Counted from the stretch's first letter, positions 1 to 10,370 are shown. The stretch is 64,000 nucleotides of DNA from Dehalococcoidia bacterium (GCA_030649945.1 JAUSFE010000003.1:1-64000); one strand, 5' to 3'. Translations and numbers: made by a program. Notes: a model not told the origin generated them from the letters alone.

Positions 1-28
1 GACAAGGCGAGTGGAAGGAGTAAGCCCA

Positions 29-484
29 ATGGGAAGCATTGAGAAGTCAATCGAGGTTGATGTGCCCGTGACCACGGTGTACAACCAGTGGACGCAGTTC
101 GAGGAGTTTCCGCGTTTCATGGAGGGAGTCCAGGAAGTGCGGCAGCTGGACGATTCGCGCCTGTACTGGAAGGCCGATGTCGGTGGCCGGGACAAGGAAT
201 GGCACGCCCGCATCATCGAGCAGGTCCCCGACCAGCGAATCGCCTGGCAGAGTGAGCAGGGCGCTCAGAACGGCGGACAGGTGACGTTCGAGCCGGTCGA
301 CGGCTCGAGGACCCGTATCACCCTGAACATGCAGTACGAGCCGGACGACTTTGTCGAGTCGGCGGGTAACGTGCTGGGGTTTGTATCCCGGCGCGTACAG
401 AGCGACCTGGAGCGCTTCAAGGAGTTCATCGAGACGCGCGGCCACGAGACCGGGGCCTGGCGCGGCAGCATCAGGGCCGGTTAG
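29..484 (+). CDS. SRPBCC (polyketide cyclase/dehydrase-like) family protein
   Basis: This 151-residue protein has the START/Bet v1-like pattern of SRPBCC proteins: an N-terminal strand (IEKSIEVDVPVTTVYNQWTQ), the short helix with 'FEEFPRFMEGV', then alternating strands and a long C-terminal helix rich in charged residues (about 115-140). Members are soluble ligand-binding or stress-associated proteins; no catalytic residue is diagnostic, so the ligand is unknown. An in-frame GTG lies at 11, but GGAAGGAG at 13-20 sits ideally upstream of ATG 29, so ATG 29 is preferred. The small gene at 502 follows 17 bases later on the same strand and is probably co-transcribed. Family call is confident; function is not. 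Confidence 0.85.
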   Translation: MGSIEKSIEVDVPVTTVYNQWTQFEEFPRFMEGVQEVRQLDDSRLYWKADVGGRDKEWHARIIEQVPDQRIAWQSEQGAQNGGQVTFEPVDGSRTRITLNMQYEPDDFVESAGNVLGFVSRRVQSDLERFKEFIETRGHETGAWRGSIRAG

Positions 485-501
485 CCGATCGGAGGAAGAC
501 C

Positions 502-699
502 TTGCCGGGGAAGAGAGGTTCTCAGCAGCACACTGCGAAGGCCGACAGGATGGCCGAGCGCATCGAGGAGAGCGCGAAGGAGGAGGGGCGCTACAAGGGC
601 CGCGAACGAGAGGTGGCCTGGGCGACCGTCCACAAGGAGATGCCGAAGTCCGAAGCGCATCGCAGCGCGCGCTCAGGGAGCAGAAAGCGCAAGTCCTGA
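502..699 (+). CDS. small very hydrophilic protein (family often labelled 'plasmid stabilization protein')
   Basis: A 65-residue basic/acidic protein with almost no hydrophobic core. The segment 'AERIEESAKEEGRYKGREREVAWATVHKE' region (about 15-45) resembles a widespread small family with a K-x-R/E...A-x-x-TV-x-K pattern whose database label (plasmid stabilization) is not experimentally based. The start is TTG 502, chosen because GGAGGAAG (491-498) lies just upstream; the C-terminus is a lysine/arginine tail that could bind nucleic acid. It follows the SRPBCC gene by 17 bases. Function unknown. Confidence 0.6.
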   Translation: MPGKRGSQQHTAKADRMAERIEESAKEEGRYKGREREVAWATVHKEMPKSEAHRSARSGSRKRKS

Positions 700-873
700 T
701 AGGGGCGCCCGAATACTGAGGAACACACCAATGCGACGCGCTGGCTCATGTCACGGAGGCCATCAAGGGTCGCGGCTTAGACGCCGGTGACAGCTTTGGA
801 CGCCGGCAAGCGCGAGGTGTAGCGGGACCCTTCAGGTTCACACGCACCGCACGGTTGACAGCGAAGGGCGGGG
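700..873. other. short intergenic region, nothing recognised
   Basis: About 170 bases between convergent genes. No convincing open frame, hairpin with T-tract, or repeat family member is visible. Confidence 0.4.
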
Positions 874-2763
874 CTAGTCTGACGGCGCGGCGTCTCCCGT
901 CGGCCTGACGATCCAGAGGCCGCTGAAGATATCGCTTACAAAGACGACGCCGTCCTCACGGATGGCGACGCCCCAGACCAACGCCGGCTCCACGAACGGG
1001 TCGCCAGGCTCTCCCGGCGGAGGGAGTATCGTATGACCCGGCGGCACGAACTGCCCCACCATCACGGGGTCGCCGGGCGTGCTGCCGTCCAGCGGCGATA
1101 GGTCGAGCGCGACGACGCCGTTCGAATACCAAGCGGAGTATGCCCGGTCTCCTGCCACCTCCGTATTGTGGACGGACCAGGCACCCGGCGGAGACTCGAA
1201 CCCCGCGCGGACGTTCGGCACCGCGTCGAACTTCGCGACCTGCTGGTCGCTCTGCGCGTCGAACACGCGCAAGAAACCCCATGTCGGTTCCTGCGCCTCC
1301 AGGGTCGCGGAACCGGCGGCGACCATGCCCTGCGCAGTGGTGTGCTCCGTGTATAGCGCGGGTATCGCGCCAACGTGGAAAGCGAATGCGAACGGGGAAT
1401 CCCCGGCCGCCGATATGAAATCGAACACCACGGCCGCTGCCCCCGCCGCCTCGGCGGCCGCGGCCTGCTCGGACGGGAAGGGAGAGCACGGCGGCGGCTC
1501 GACGAACCAGCGGTCGAGATCGAAGCGGACAACGGCGATCTTCCCGGCGGTGTCCGCCGGGTAGTCTTCGATGAAACACCCATCGTTGGCCGCCTGTACC
1601 ACGTCCGCTGTCAGGGCATGCCCGGGCAGTGAGAAGAGCGAGGTGATGCTCGCCTCCAGGCCCGCGCCGGCCGTCGGTCCCGGGTCATACAGGATGCGCG
1701 CCGGCGATAGCGGATCGAAGTCCTCGTCGTTCTGCAACAACAGCAGACCGTTGGCCGACTCGTACTCCGCGACCGAGTGCGCCTCCCCCTCGGCTCCGGC
1801 CGGGTACCGGGTCCGGCCGATGAGCGTGGGGTCGGTGACGTCGCTTATGTCCAGGGTCAGCACGCCGAGGTCCCAGTAGGAGACGTATGCCTTCGTTCCG
1901 TCCGCACTGGACCGCGCGCCATGCGCCAGGATGGCTGGGTCCGAGCCCATGCCGGAGAACGGGCCTGTCGAGAGGCCGGCGGCGTGGGCGCCGAACTCGC
2001 CCACCTGAACCGGACGGCGCGGGTCTGTGACGTCGACGATGCGCAGCTCGCCGCCGAGCGGGAAGTTGAACCACTCGCTGAAGGGGACCGCCAGCAGAGC
2101 GTAGACATTGTCGCCGCGCTGGAACAGGTCCAGCTCGTGGACGTTGCCGACGCCGTGGCTGGTGCCGAAGGTGCTCAGGCGGCGCGGATGATAGGGGTCC
2201 GTCACGTCCCAGAACTGCACGCCGACCTCGACCGGGGCACGGGAGCGCCCGGAGAAGCAGCGGCCACTCTGCATGCCCGTGGCCAAGAGGTCACCCCTGA
2301 ACCACTCCGTCTCGACGTGGCGGACAACGACATCCTCTGCGTTCTCGCCCTTCACCGACGCGACGGTGCCGATCACCCGCGGCACCTCCAGGTCCGAGAC
2401 GTCGATGATCTTCACACCCCGGCCGCAGTCGATGCTGCCGACGTAGGCGAAGTTGCCGTGAACCCAGACGTCGCCGTTGCTGAAGGAGCCCGGCACGCTG
2501 CCGAGGCTGTTGTGACCGAGGACTTCGAAGTTGTCGGCGACGAGCGGCGTGGCATCACCGGGCGGCGCCTGGTTGCGAAGACCCCAGGCAGGGGCGCGGA
2601 GGTTCAAGTGGTCCAGGGCGCGCAGGATCGCCGCGTCGCGGTGTGGGTTCGGCGGGCCCGCGCCGGCATCGCGGACGGCGAGGAGGCCCGCGGCGAGGAC
2701 GAGGGCGATGAGGACGGTGGGCGCGGTGAGCCGCAGCAGGGGAATCAAGCGGGACACTGGCAT
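874..2763 (-). CDS. secreted LVIVD-repeat beta-propeller protein with inserted PA domain
   Basis: About 629 residues. An N-terminal hydrophobic segment (about 8-30) reads as a signal peptide. Four or more LVIVD-type repeats are visible: 'GVKIIDVSDLEVPRVIGT', 'GVQFWDVTDPYHPRRL', 'GELRIVDVTDPRRPVQVG' and 'GVLTLDISDVTDPTLIG'; a last one is near the C-terminus (GLWIVRP). Between them (about 370-490) is a protease-associated (PA) type domain, with its G-A-A-A-V-V-F strand and 'IPALYTEH'. Extracellular role is likely, substrate unknown. An ATG 54 bases upstream lies inside the probable -10 element (2813-2818), so ATG 2763 is taken as the start. The gene is convergent with the gene at 502. Confidence 0.82.
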   Translation of the reverse strand: MPVSRLIPLLRLTAPTVLIALVLAAGLLAVRDAGAGPPNPHRDAAILRALDHLNLRAPAWGLRNQAPPGDATPLVADNFEVLGHNSLGSVPGSFSNGDVWVHGNFAYVGSIDCGRGVKIIDVSDLEVPRVIGTVASVKGENAEDVVVRHVETEWFRGDLLATGMQSGRCFSGRSRAPVEVGVQFWDVTDPYHPRRLSTFGTSHGVGNVHELDLFQRGDNVYALLAVPFSEWFNFPLGGELRIVDVTDPRRPVQVGEFGAHAAGLSTGPFSGMGSDPAILAHGARSSADGTKAYVSYWDLGVLTLDISDVTDPTLIGRTRYPAGAEGEAHSVAEYESANGLLLLQNDEDFDPLSPARILYDPGPTAGAGLEASITSLFSLPGHALTADVVQAANDGCFIEDYPADTAGKIAVVRFDLDRWFVEPPPCSPFPSEQAAAAEAAGAAAVVFDFISAAGDSPFAFAFHVGAIPALYTEHTTAQGMVAAGSATLEAQEPTWGFLRVFDAQSDQQVAKFDAVPNVRAGFESPPGAWSVHNTEVAGDRAYSAWYSNGVVALDLSPLDGSTPGDPVMVGQFVPPGHTILPPPGEPGDPFVEPALVWGVAIREDGVVFVSDIFSGLWIVRPTGDAAPSD

Positions 2764-2812
2764 GACGAGGGCTCCATTTCTACGGGGCGGCTGGCAGGGG
2801 CTCAGGTGCCGG

Positions 2813-2842
2813 AGCATAGCCCGGTTCCGAACAACTTGTCAA
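2813..2842 (-). promoter_or_regulatory. probable sigma70 promoter of the LVIVD gene
   Basis: On the minus strand, TTGACA (2842-2837), an 18-base spacer, then TATGCT (2818-2813). Transcription would start near 2806, inside the longer reading frame, which argues for the ATG at 2763. Confidence 0.65.
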
Positions 2843-2959
2843 CTTATCGAAGCTGTACTTCGAGCCTAGAAATCCCCGTGGTGCTGTCAGCGTTGCTGTC
2901 AAACACTCCTCGAACCGTCTGGGAAAGTGAACAACCGTGCGGGATTAGATACAGAATAG

Positions 2960-3034
2960 TGGAGGGCCCGGTGGGATTCGAACCCACGACTCCCGGATTA
3001 AAAGTCCGGAGCTCTACCGCTGAGCTACGGGCCC
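2960..3034 (-). tRNA. tRNA-Lys (anticodon TTT), CCA encoded
   Basis: The minus strand folds as a complete cloverleaf. The acceptor stem GGGCCCG/CGGGCCC pairs perfectly (3034-3028 with 2970-2964), with D arm GCTC..GAGC, anticodon stem CCGGA/TCCGG with loop CTTTTAA, and T arm GTGGG-TTCGAAT-CCCAC. The anticodon TTT reads lysine codons. The discriminator base is T (2963) and CCA is encoded in the genome at 2962-2960. Lysine tRNAs more often have A at the discriminator position. Confidence 0.95.
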
Positions 3035-3045
3035 CCGCGTCTCAA

Positions 3046-3074
3046 ATCCTACCGGCTTTGGCTCAGCCTTACAA
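3046..3074 (-). promoter_or_regulatory. probable tRNA-Lys promoter
   Basis: TTGTAA (3074-3069), 17-base spacer, TAGGAT (3051-3046) on the minus strand. The -10 ends 11 bases upstream of the mature 5' end, giving a very short leader. Confidence 0.6.
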
Positions 3075-3231
3075 TCTTGCCCCGGCGATAGTGGTTGCAC
3101 GCGGGAGCGTTCCGGCCGGGCGGAGGGACCGGCCGGCGCGAGCGAGGGGCTGCGCAACCGCGCGGGAGACGGCGCCCGGTAGGACGGGAGGGGCAGGGGC
3201 CGGTGGGGGAACCTATGCCGCCGGCCGCGCG

Positions 3232-3687
3232 CTAGGTACGGCCCGGGAGGGAGGCGGCAGCCCGCGAAGGCGAGGACTCCCGGAGCTTGCGCAGCCCCTT
3301 CAGCAGAATGGAGGCCACGCTTTCGCTCTTGACGCCGAGGATGGCCACGATCTCCTGCCGGCTCAGCTGTGCGTCGAAGACCAGCGCGATCACGTCGCGC
3401 TCGCGTGGGCTCAGGCCGTCCGGCGGGCGCCGCCTGTGGGCGCTGACGGCGCGGCAGAGGTCGCGCGCAAAGCCGAACAGGACGGCGGAGAAGTCGTCGC
3501 TGGAGAGATAGGGAGAGCGGGCGAAGACGCGGGTGAAGGCCTCGAGGACGACTTCGGTCGCCGTCGCTTCGTCACCGGTAAGCGAGCCGGCGTAGGCGAA
3601 GACGCGGGGGAAGTACGTGCCGAAGCGCTCGCGCCTGAGGTCGCGGAGCGCTGTGTCGTCAGGAGCCTTGACCGCGTGCAATCCCAT
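3232..3687 (-). CDS. small sigma-70 family (ECF-like) RNA polymerase sigma factor
   Basis: 151 residues. An N-terminal region-2-like part is weakly conserved ('FPRVFAYAGSL', 'VLEAFTRVFARSP'). A clearer region 4 helix-turn-helix follows: 'LSPRERDVIALVFDAQLSRQEIVAIL' and then 'SVASILLKGLRKLRE'. Region 4 reads the -35 element. ATG 3687 is preferred over GTG 3714 because GGGGGAG precedes it. The region 2 core is shorter and less conserved than in the sigma factor at 32656, with which it shares the 'FPRVFAYA' start and 'LRKLR' end, so the two are related paralogues. No anti-sigma factor is adjacent. It may be an atypical or degenerate sigma factor. Confidence 0.75.
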   Translation of the reverse strand: MGLHAVKAPDDTALRDLRRERFGTYFPRVFAYAGSLTGDEATATEVVLEAFTRVFARSPYLSSDDFSAVLFGFARDLCRAVSAHRRRPPDGLSPRERDVIALVFDAQLSRQEIVAILGVKSESVASILLKGLRKLRESSPSRAAASLPGRT

Positions 3688-3885
3688 CTGTGTCTCCCCC
3701 TCGTCTGTGACCACGTTAGCATGGGACGAGGGCGGCTGTGACGGCCCGCGGGTGGAGGACGGGTTCAGGTGCGGTTCAGAGCGGGTTAAGCGCGGTCAGG
3801 GGCAGATGCCGGGCGCCGCGCGCGCGCAGGCGAACGGCGCCGGGGGTGCGAAGGGCGTGAGGCCCGCGAGCCGAGGTCGGGGCGT

Positions 3886-4656
3886 CTACTCGGACTCGAT
3901 AAGGTTCGCGAGGGGGTCGTCCTCGCGGGCGAGGGAGCGGCGCTCCAGGAGGTAGCCGAAGCCACGTACGCAGAGGATGTAGGGGTTATCGCTGCGCGAG
4001 TCGTTGAGCTTGCGACGCAGGTTGGCGATGTGTACCTTCACCAGGTTCTGGGCGTCGCGCTCGCTGTAATCGTGCTGGTGAACGGCGGAGAGCAGGGCGC
4101 GCGGGTCAACGACGCGGCCGGCCTGCTGGGCCAGCACGGCGAGCAGGCGGAACTCGGTGGGCGTCAGGGGGACTGTTGCGCCGTTCATGGCCACCTGGTA
4201 CTTCTCGAAGTCCAGCACCAGGTCCCGGATGACGATCTTGTCGCCGTTGCGCGAGGAGGGTTGGGCGCGGCGGACGAGGGCGCGCACGCGGGCCGCGAAG
4301 ACCTGGCGGTCGGCGCGGGCGACGACAGCATCATCGGCGCCGGCGTCCAGGGCGGCGATGAGGTCGCCCTCCGCCGCGATCACCACCATCAGGGGCACGT
4401 CCTGCAGGCCGCGGATGACGCGGCAGGCGCGGACGGCGAAGGGCGCGTTGCGCTGGGCGATGACGAGGAGGGAGCCTGACTGTTCGCGAGACATCTCGAA
4501 CAGCTCGTGCAGCTCCGTGCAGGCGCCGACTTCGAAGCCCAGGTCCTCGAGAGCGCCGGCGAACCCCGCCGGCCACACGTCGGGGTGGACGAGGACGTAC
4601 GCACGCTTGGTGCCGACGATGTTGGCGGGCCTTGTCGTCTCTGCCGAAAGTTTCAT
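3886..4656 (-). CDS. OmpR/PhoB-type response regulator with degenerate receiver
   Basis: 256 residues. The C-terminal winged helix is canonical: 'LTPTEFRLLAVLAQQAGRVV' followed by the recognition helix 'VKVHIANLRRKL' and the wing 'ILCVRGFGYLLE'. The N-terminal 115 residues keep the receiver fold and the 'ALDAGADDAVV' signature, but the acidic pair near the start is replaced ('YVLVHPDV'). The strand that should end in the phosphorylated Asp reads 'LLVIAQRNAP'. So it probably cannot be phosphorylated in the usual way. No histidine kinase is adjacent. ATG 4656 has GGAG five bases upstream and is preferred to the ATG at 4713. Confidence 0.85.
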   Translation of the reverse strand: MKLSAETTRPANIVGTKRAYVLVHPDVWPAGFAGALEDLGFEVGACTELHELFEMSREQSGSLLVIAQRNAPFAVRACRVIRGLQDVPLMVVIAAEGDLIAALDAGADDAVVARADRQVFAARVRALVRRAQPSSRNGDKIVIRDLVLDFEKYQVAMNGATVPLTPTEFRLLAVLAQQAGRVVDPRALLSAVHQHDYSERDAQNLVKVHIANLRRKLNDSRSDNPYILCVRGFGYLLERRSLAREDDPLANLIESE

Positions 4657-4801
4657 GTCACTCCGCGTGGGCTCACATGTTGATAAGTTGCGCCTGAAAA
4701 GAGGACGGCGCAAGACAGCCAGTCGTTACAACGCCACTGCGGCCAATTGGCGCAGGAGGAGGCGGTGCAGCGCGCGGGAAGTCGCGGGCAGCGCGGCGGG
4801 A

Positions 4802-4830
4802 GTAGGGGCAGGTTTGAAACCTGCCCCTAC
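4802..4830. repeat. perfect 14-bp palindrome of the GTAGGGGC-type family
   Basis: GTAGGGGCAGGTTT and AAACCTGCCCCTAC are exact reverse complements separated by one base. It lies between divergent genes. Relatives with a different inner arm (GGGCGAATG) occur at 37245, 41134 and 47866; all share the GTAGGGGC foot or its near match. Confidence 0.85.
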
Positions 4831-4865
4831 CGGGCGTGCGGCGTGGTACGGGTGGCCGCGGGCGA

Positions 4866-4894
4866 TTGACAGGCCGCGCGGCGGCTGCTAGGTT
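4866..4894 (+). promoter_or_regulatory. sigma70 promoter giving a leaderless PPOX transcript
   Basis: TTGACA (4866-4871), 17-base spacer, TAGGTT (4889-4894). Only nine bases separate the -10 element from ATG 4904, so the mRNA would begin two or three bases before the start codon. Confidence 0.65.
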
Positions 4895-5288
4895 GCAGCC
4901 ACCATGCCCAGACGGCTGAGCGGCAAAGAATGGGAGCGGCTGGCGCGCGGACGCCACGTCTGCGTGCTGGCGACGATGGGCGCGGACGGCCGGCCGGTGC
5001 TCACGCCCATCTGGTACCTGTACCGCGACGGGCGGCTGTACATGCGCACCGCGAAGAACAGCGTGAAGACGCGGAACATTGAGCGCGACCCGCGCGTCAG
5101 CGTCTGCATCCAGGATGAGCGGCCGCCGTACCGCAGCGCCACCGTCTACGGACAGGCCGCGATCACGCCGGAGGAGGAGGGGCTGGGCGCGCAGATCGCG
5201 CGGCGCTACCTGGGGGCGGTGGCGGGCGCCGCCTACGCGCGGGCCGGCCGGGAGGCGGTGGAGCGGGGCGAAGAGGTGACGATTGCCG

Positions 5289-7526
<2,238 letters not shown>

Positions 7527-7670
7527 TGCGGTTCCCCCTGGGCCTAAGCTGGAAGCTGGCGGCAGGCGGCCCCAGACCAGCCGAGCCGCGGCGGAGCATA
7601 GCAGGCGGCGGCGGACAGTTCCGAGGGACGATTGGCACGCGGCCCGCCGTCATGTGGGCGGTACCTGGAC

Positions 7671-7863
7671 ACGAAGGCACGAAGGCACTAAGACACTAAG
7701 GTTTCTTTTATTCTCAATTGCTGTGCATCTGTAAGCGTGGTGCCTTTGTGTCTTCGTGGTGAGAACTCCGGAGGTAACCACTAAGGCACCAAGACACAAA
7801 GGTTTCTTTTGTTCTGCTGTATGTCTGCACGCTTGGTGCCTTTGTGTCTTCGTGGTGAGAACT
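7671..7863. repeat. two copies of a ~90-bp 'CACGAAGACACAAAGGCACC' intergenic repeat
   Basis: Two tandem units (about 7684-7771 and 7780-7863) share AAGGCACNAAGACAC-AAGGTTTCTTTT on the left and GTGCCTTTGTGTCTTCGTGG-TGAGAACTCC on the right. The two arms are partly reverse complementary, so each unit can fold. Open frames across it translate to low-complexity T-K-T-Q-R-H peptides and are not genes. Weaker matches appear near 59380 and 62190. Confidence 0.75.
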
Positions 7864-7925
7864 CCCAGGGATAGGCGCGATGGCACTGAGACACCAGGAG
7901 CGCCACGGCCTCGCGTTCGCATCCG

Positions 7926-7954
7926 TTGACAGTATACCCGCTCCCTGATACTGT
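7926..7954 (+). promoter_or_regulatory. sigma70 promoter giving a leaderless aminoacylase transcript
   Basis: TTGACA (7926-7931), 17-base spacer, TACTGT (7949-7954), then nine bases to ATG 7964. No Shine-Dalgarno sequence is present. Confidence 0.65.
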
Positions 7955-7963
7955 CCAGCCGAC

Positions 7964-9445
7964 ATGTCCGACGCCCCGTTCGATCTCCTGATCCGCGGCG
8001 GCAACGTCATCGACGGGACCGGCGCGCCGGCCGTGCGGGCGGACGTGGCGCTGCGCGGCGGCCGCATCGCGGAGATCGGGCGCCCGGAGGGGAGCGCGAA
8101 GCACGTGATTGAGGCGGCGGGCCTGATGGTGGCGCCCGGCTTCATTGACGTGCACGCGCACGACGACGCGGCCGTACTGAGCACGCCCATGGACTTCAAG
8201 CTGATGCAGGGCGTGACCACGGACATCGTCGGCAACTGCGGCGCGGGTGTCGCGCCGGTGGAGCCGGGCAGCGGGCCGTCCATCCCCGGCGCCGACATCG
8301 TGCTGGGGCCGCTGCCGGAGCCCAGCTGGCGGACGTTCGGCGAGTATATGGACGCGGTGGACGAGGCGCACCCTGCGATCAACGTCGGCTGCCTGGTCCC
8401 CCACGGCGCGGTCCGCGCGCACAGCCTGGGCCTGGCGCCGCGCGCGCCCGATGACCGGGAGCTGGCCGCGATGCGCGACGACGTGGCGGAGGGGATGGCG
8501 GCGGGAGCGCTCGGCCTCTCGACAGGCCTGATCTACCCGCCGGGGATCTTCGCCCGGACAGAGGAGATCATCGCGCTGAACCGGGCCGTGAGCGAACACG
8601 GCGGCGTCTACGTATCGCATATCCGTGACGAGGCCGGCGGCCTGCTGGAGGCGGTGGCAGAGGCGGTGCGCATCGGGCGGGAGGGCGGCACGCCGGTGCA
8701 GATCTCGCACCACAAGGCGTCCGGCCGGAGCAACCGCGGCAAGACCGCCGAGTCGATCGCCTACATAGAGGCGCAGCGCGCGGCCGGGCTCGACGTCACC
8801 TTCGACGTCTACCCCTATACGGCCGCCAGCACCGTCCTGGCGGTGATGCGGCGCGCGCCCGAGGCCCTGGACCCCAACGAAGTGCTGGTCGCCTCCTGCC
8901 GCGAGAAACGCGAGTATGAAGGCAAGACCATAGCCCAGATCGCGCAGATGCTGGACCTACCTCCGGACGACGCTATGGACCGGGTGCTGGCGGAGGAGCC
9001 CGGCGCCACAGCCATCTTCTTTATCATGGACGAGACGGACGTGCGCCGCGTGCTGAGCCATCCCCTGTGCATGATCGGCTCGGACGGGCTCCCCTCGCCC
9101 ACGGGCAAGCCCCACCCGCGCCTGTACGGCACCTTCGCCCGCGTGCTGGGCACCTACGTGCGCCAGGAGCGGCTGCTGACGCTGGAGGAGGCGGTGCGCA
9201 AGATGACCTCGCTGCCGGCGCGGCGCTTCCGGCTGCTGGAGCGGGGCGAGCTGCGGGAGGGCTGGTGCGCGGACATCGTCGTGTTCGACCCGGAGCGGGT
9301 GGAGGACGTAGCGACGTACCAGGACCCGCGCCGGTACCCCGTGGGGATTGAGTGGGTGATCGTGAACGGGCAGGTGGCGGCGGAGCGCGGGACGCAGACG
9401 CCGGCGCGCGCCGGGCGAGTGGTGCGCCGGGACCGGAGGGACTAG
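7964..9445 (+). CDS. N-acyl-D-amino-acid deacylase (D-aminoacylase), amidohydrolase superfamily
   Basis: 493 residues, the family's normal length. It hydrolyses N-acyl-D-amino acids to D-amino acid plus fatty or acetic acid. Visible: the small N-terminal beta-sandwich (DLLIRGGNVIDGTG), metal-binding HxH in 'APGFIDVHAHDD' (about 53-66), the D-aminoacylase signature 'GNCGAGVAP' (about 89-97) with its metal-ligand Cys, 'YVSHIRDE' and 'QISHHKASG' providing further His ligands, and 'MIGSDG' with the catalytic Asp. Start is the leaderless ATG 7964. The MBL-fold gene begins three bases after the stop, so the two form an operon. A related dihydropyrimidinase-like activity cannot be excluded. Confidence 0.9.
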   Translation: MSDAPFDLLIRGGNVIDGTGAPAVRADVALRGGRIAEIGRPEGSAKHVIEAAGLMVAPGFIDVHAHDDAAVLSTPMDFKLMQGVTTDIVGNCGAGVAPVEPGSGPSIPGADIVLGPLPEPSWRTFGEYMDAVDEAHPAINVGCLVPHGAVRAHSLGLAPRAPDDRELAAMRDDVAEGMAAGALGLSTGLIYPPGIFARTEEIIALNRAVSEHGGVYVSHIRDEAGGLLEAVAEAVRIGREGGTPVQISHHKASGRSNRGKTAESIAYIEAQRAAGLDVTFDVYPYTAASTVLAVMRRAPEALDPNEVLVASCREKREYEGKTIAQIAQMLDLPPDDAMDRVLAEEPGATAIFFIMDETDVRRVLSHPLCMIGSDGLPSPTGKPHPRLYGTFARVLGTYVRQERLLTLEEAVRKMTSLPARRFRLLERGELREGWCADIVVFDPERVEDVATYQDPRRYPVGIEWVIVNGQVAAERGTQTPARAGRVVRRDRRD

Positions 9446-9448
9446 ACG

Positions 9449-10159
9449 ATGGCAACCGAGCAGGTGCTGCCGGGCGTGTACCAGATTGGCCTGGGTTATG
9501 TGAACGCGTTCCTGGCCGCCGACGAGGAGCTGACGCTGATTGACTCAGGGCTGCCGAAGAAGGAAGAGACGATCCTGAAGGCGCTGCGCCACCTGGGCGG
9601 CAAGCCGAAGGACCTGCGGCACATCGCGGTCACCCATCACCACGCCGACCACTGCGGCAGCCTGGCGGCGCTGGCGGAGGCCACGGGCGCGGCGACCTAC
9701 ATCCACCGGCTGGACGCGCCGATAGTGGCGGGCGATCAGCCGCGGCCCGGGCCAAACCCGGCGAGCATGGCCGGCAAGGTCCTGGGGCCGCTGATCATGC
9801 GCCTGCCGGCTAACAACCCGCGGCCGGTAAGAGTGGCGCACGAGCTGGAGGGAGGGGAAGAGCTGCCGGCGGCCGGCGGGCTGAGCGTGGTGTTTACGCC
9901 GGGGCACACGGCGGGACACGTATCGTACCTCTGGCCGCGCCACGGAGGGGTGCTCTTCGCGGGCGATGCGGCCGGCAACCTGTTCGGGCGGCTGGGAAAG
10001 CCGCTGGGGATGTTCACCGAGGACATGGCGCAGGCCAAGGAGAGCATCCGCAAGCTGGCGGAACTGGAGTTCGATGCGGCGTGCTTCGGTCACGGCGGCG
10101 CGCTGAAGGGGAAGGCGCACGCTGCCTTCCGCCGGCTCGTCGAGAAGCTGGCGCGCTAG
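9449..10159 (+). CDS. MBL-fold metallo-hydrolase
   Basis: 236 residues. The metal-binding HxHxDH motif is 'THHHADHCG' (about 68), with a third ligand in 'FTPGHTAGHVSY' (about 151), an Asp in 'LFAGDAAGN' and the last His in 'CFGHGGAL'. The fold is that of glyoxalase II-like hydrolases with two Zn or Fe ions; the substrate is not evident. It starts three bases after the D-aminoacylase stop, so the pair probably act together on an acylated compound. Confidence 0.88.
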   Translation: MATEQVLPGVYQIGLGYVNAFLAADEELTLIDSGLPKKEETILKALRHLGGKPKDLRHIAVTHHHADHCGSLAALAEATGAATYIHRLDAPIVAGDQPRPGPNPASMAGKVLGPLIMRLPANNPRPVRVAHELEGGEELPAAGGLSVVFTPGHTAGHVSYLWPRHGGVLFAGDAAGNLFGRLGKPLGMFTEDMAQAKESIRKLAELEFDAACFGHGGALKGKAHAAFRRLVEKLAR

Positions 10160-10197
10160 GCTCAGGCGGCCGGCCTACCGCGCCGCAAGCGGGCCCG

Positions 10198-10370
10198 TTA
10201 TGGCGTGCAGGTGAGGTTGAAGAACGGGATGTACATCAGGATATCGCTGAGGCCGATCTTGTTGTCGGTGTTTAGGTCGAAGCGCATGTTGTACGGGGAC
10301 GGCGAGGCGGCGCTGTGGTGTTGAACACGATTGCGGCCGCAAGTAACGCCAGTCGTCTCATGATCGCCAT
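10198..10370 (-). pseudogene. small secreted dockerin-like protein, frame disrupted
   Basis: ATG 10370 has a good Shine-Dalgarno (GGGAGA) and opens a signal-peptide-like start, 'MAIMRRLALLAAAIVFNTTA'. In the -1 frame the same stretch ends as 'YNMRFDLNTDNKIGLSDIL' then 'MYIPFFNLTCTP' and stops at 10198. The peptide D-L-N-T-D-N-K-I-G-L-S-D fits a dockerin calcium loop (D1, N3, D5, I8, D12). One extra base in the short C-run (GGGG on the plus strand near 10295) would join the two frames. Either a broken gene, a sequence error, or a frameshifted product; the full product would be only ~57 residues. Confidence 0.55.

Noticed and set aside
502-699. Toxin-antitoxin role suggested by the common label 'plasmid stabilization'
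   Set aside because: No partner gene and no toxin or antitoxin motif; the label is not evidence.
1777-3741. Very long open frame on the plus strand, antisense to the LVIVD gene, tRNA and sigma factor
   Set aside because: Runs through a tRNA and the opposite strand of well-supported genes; composition is that of a high-GC shadow.
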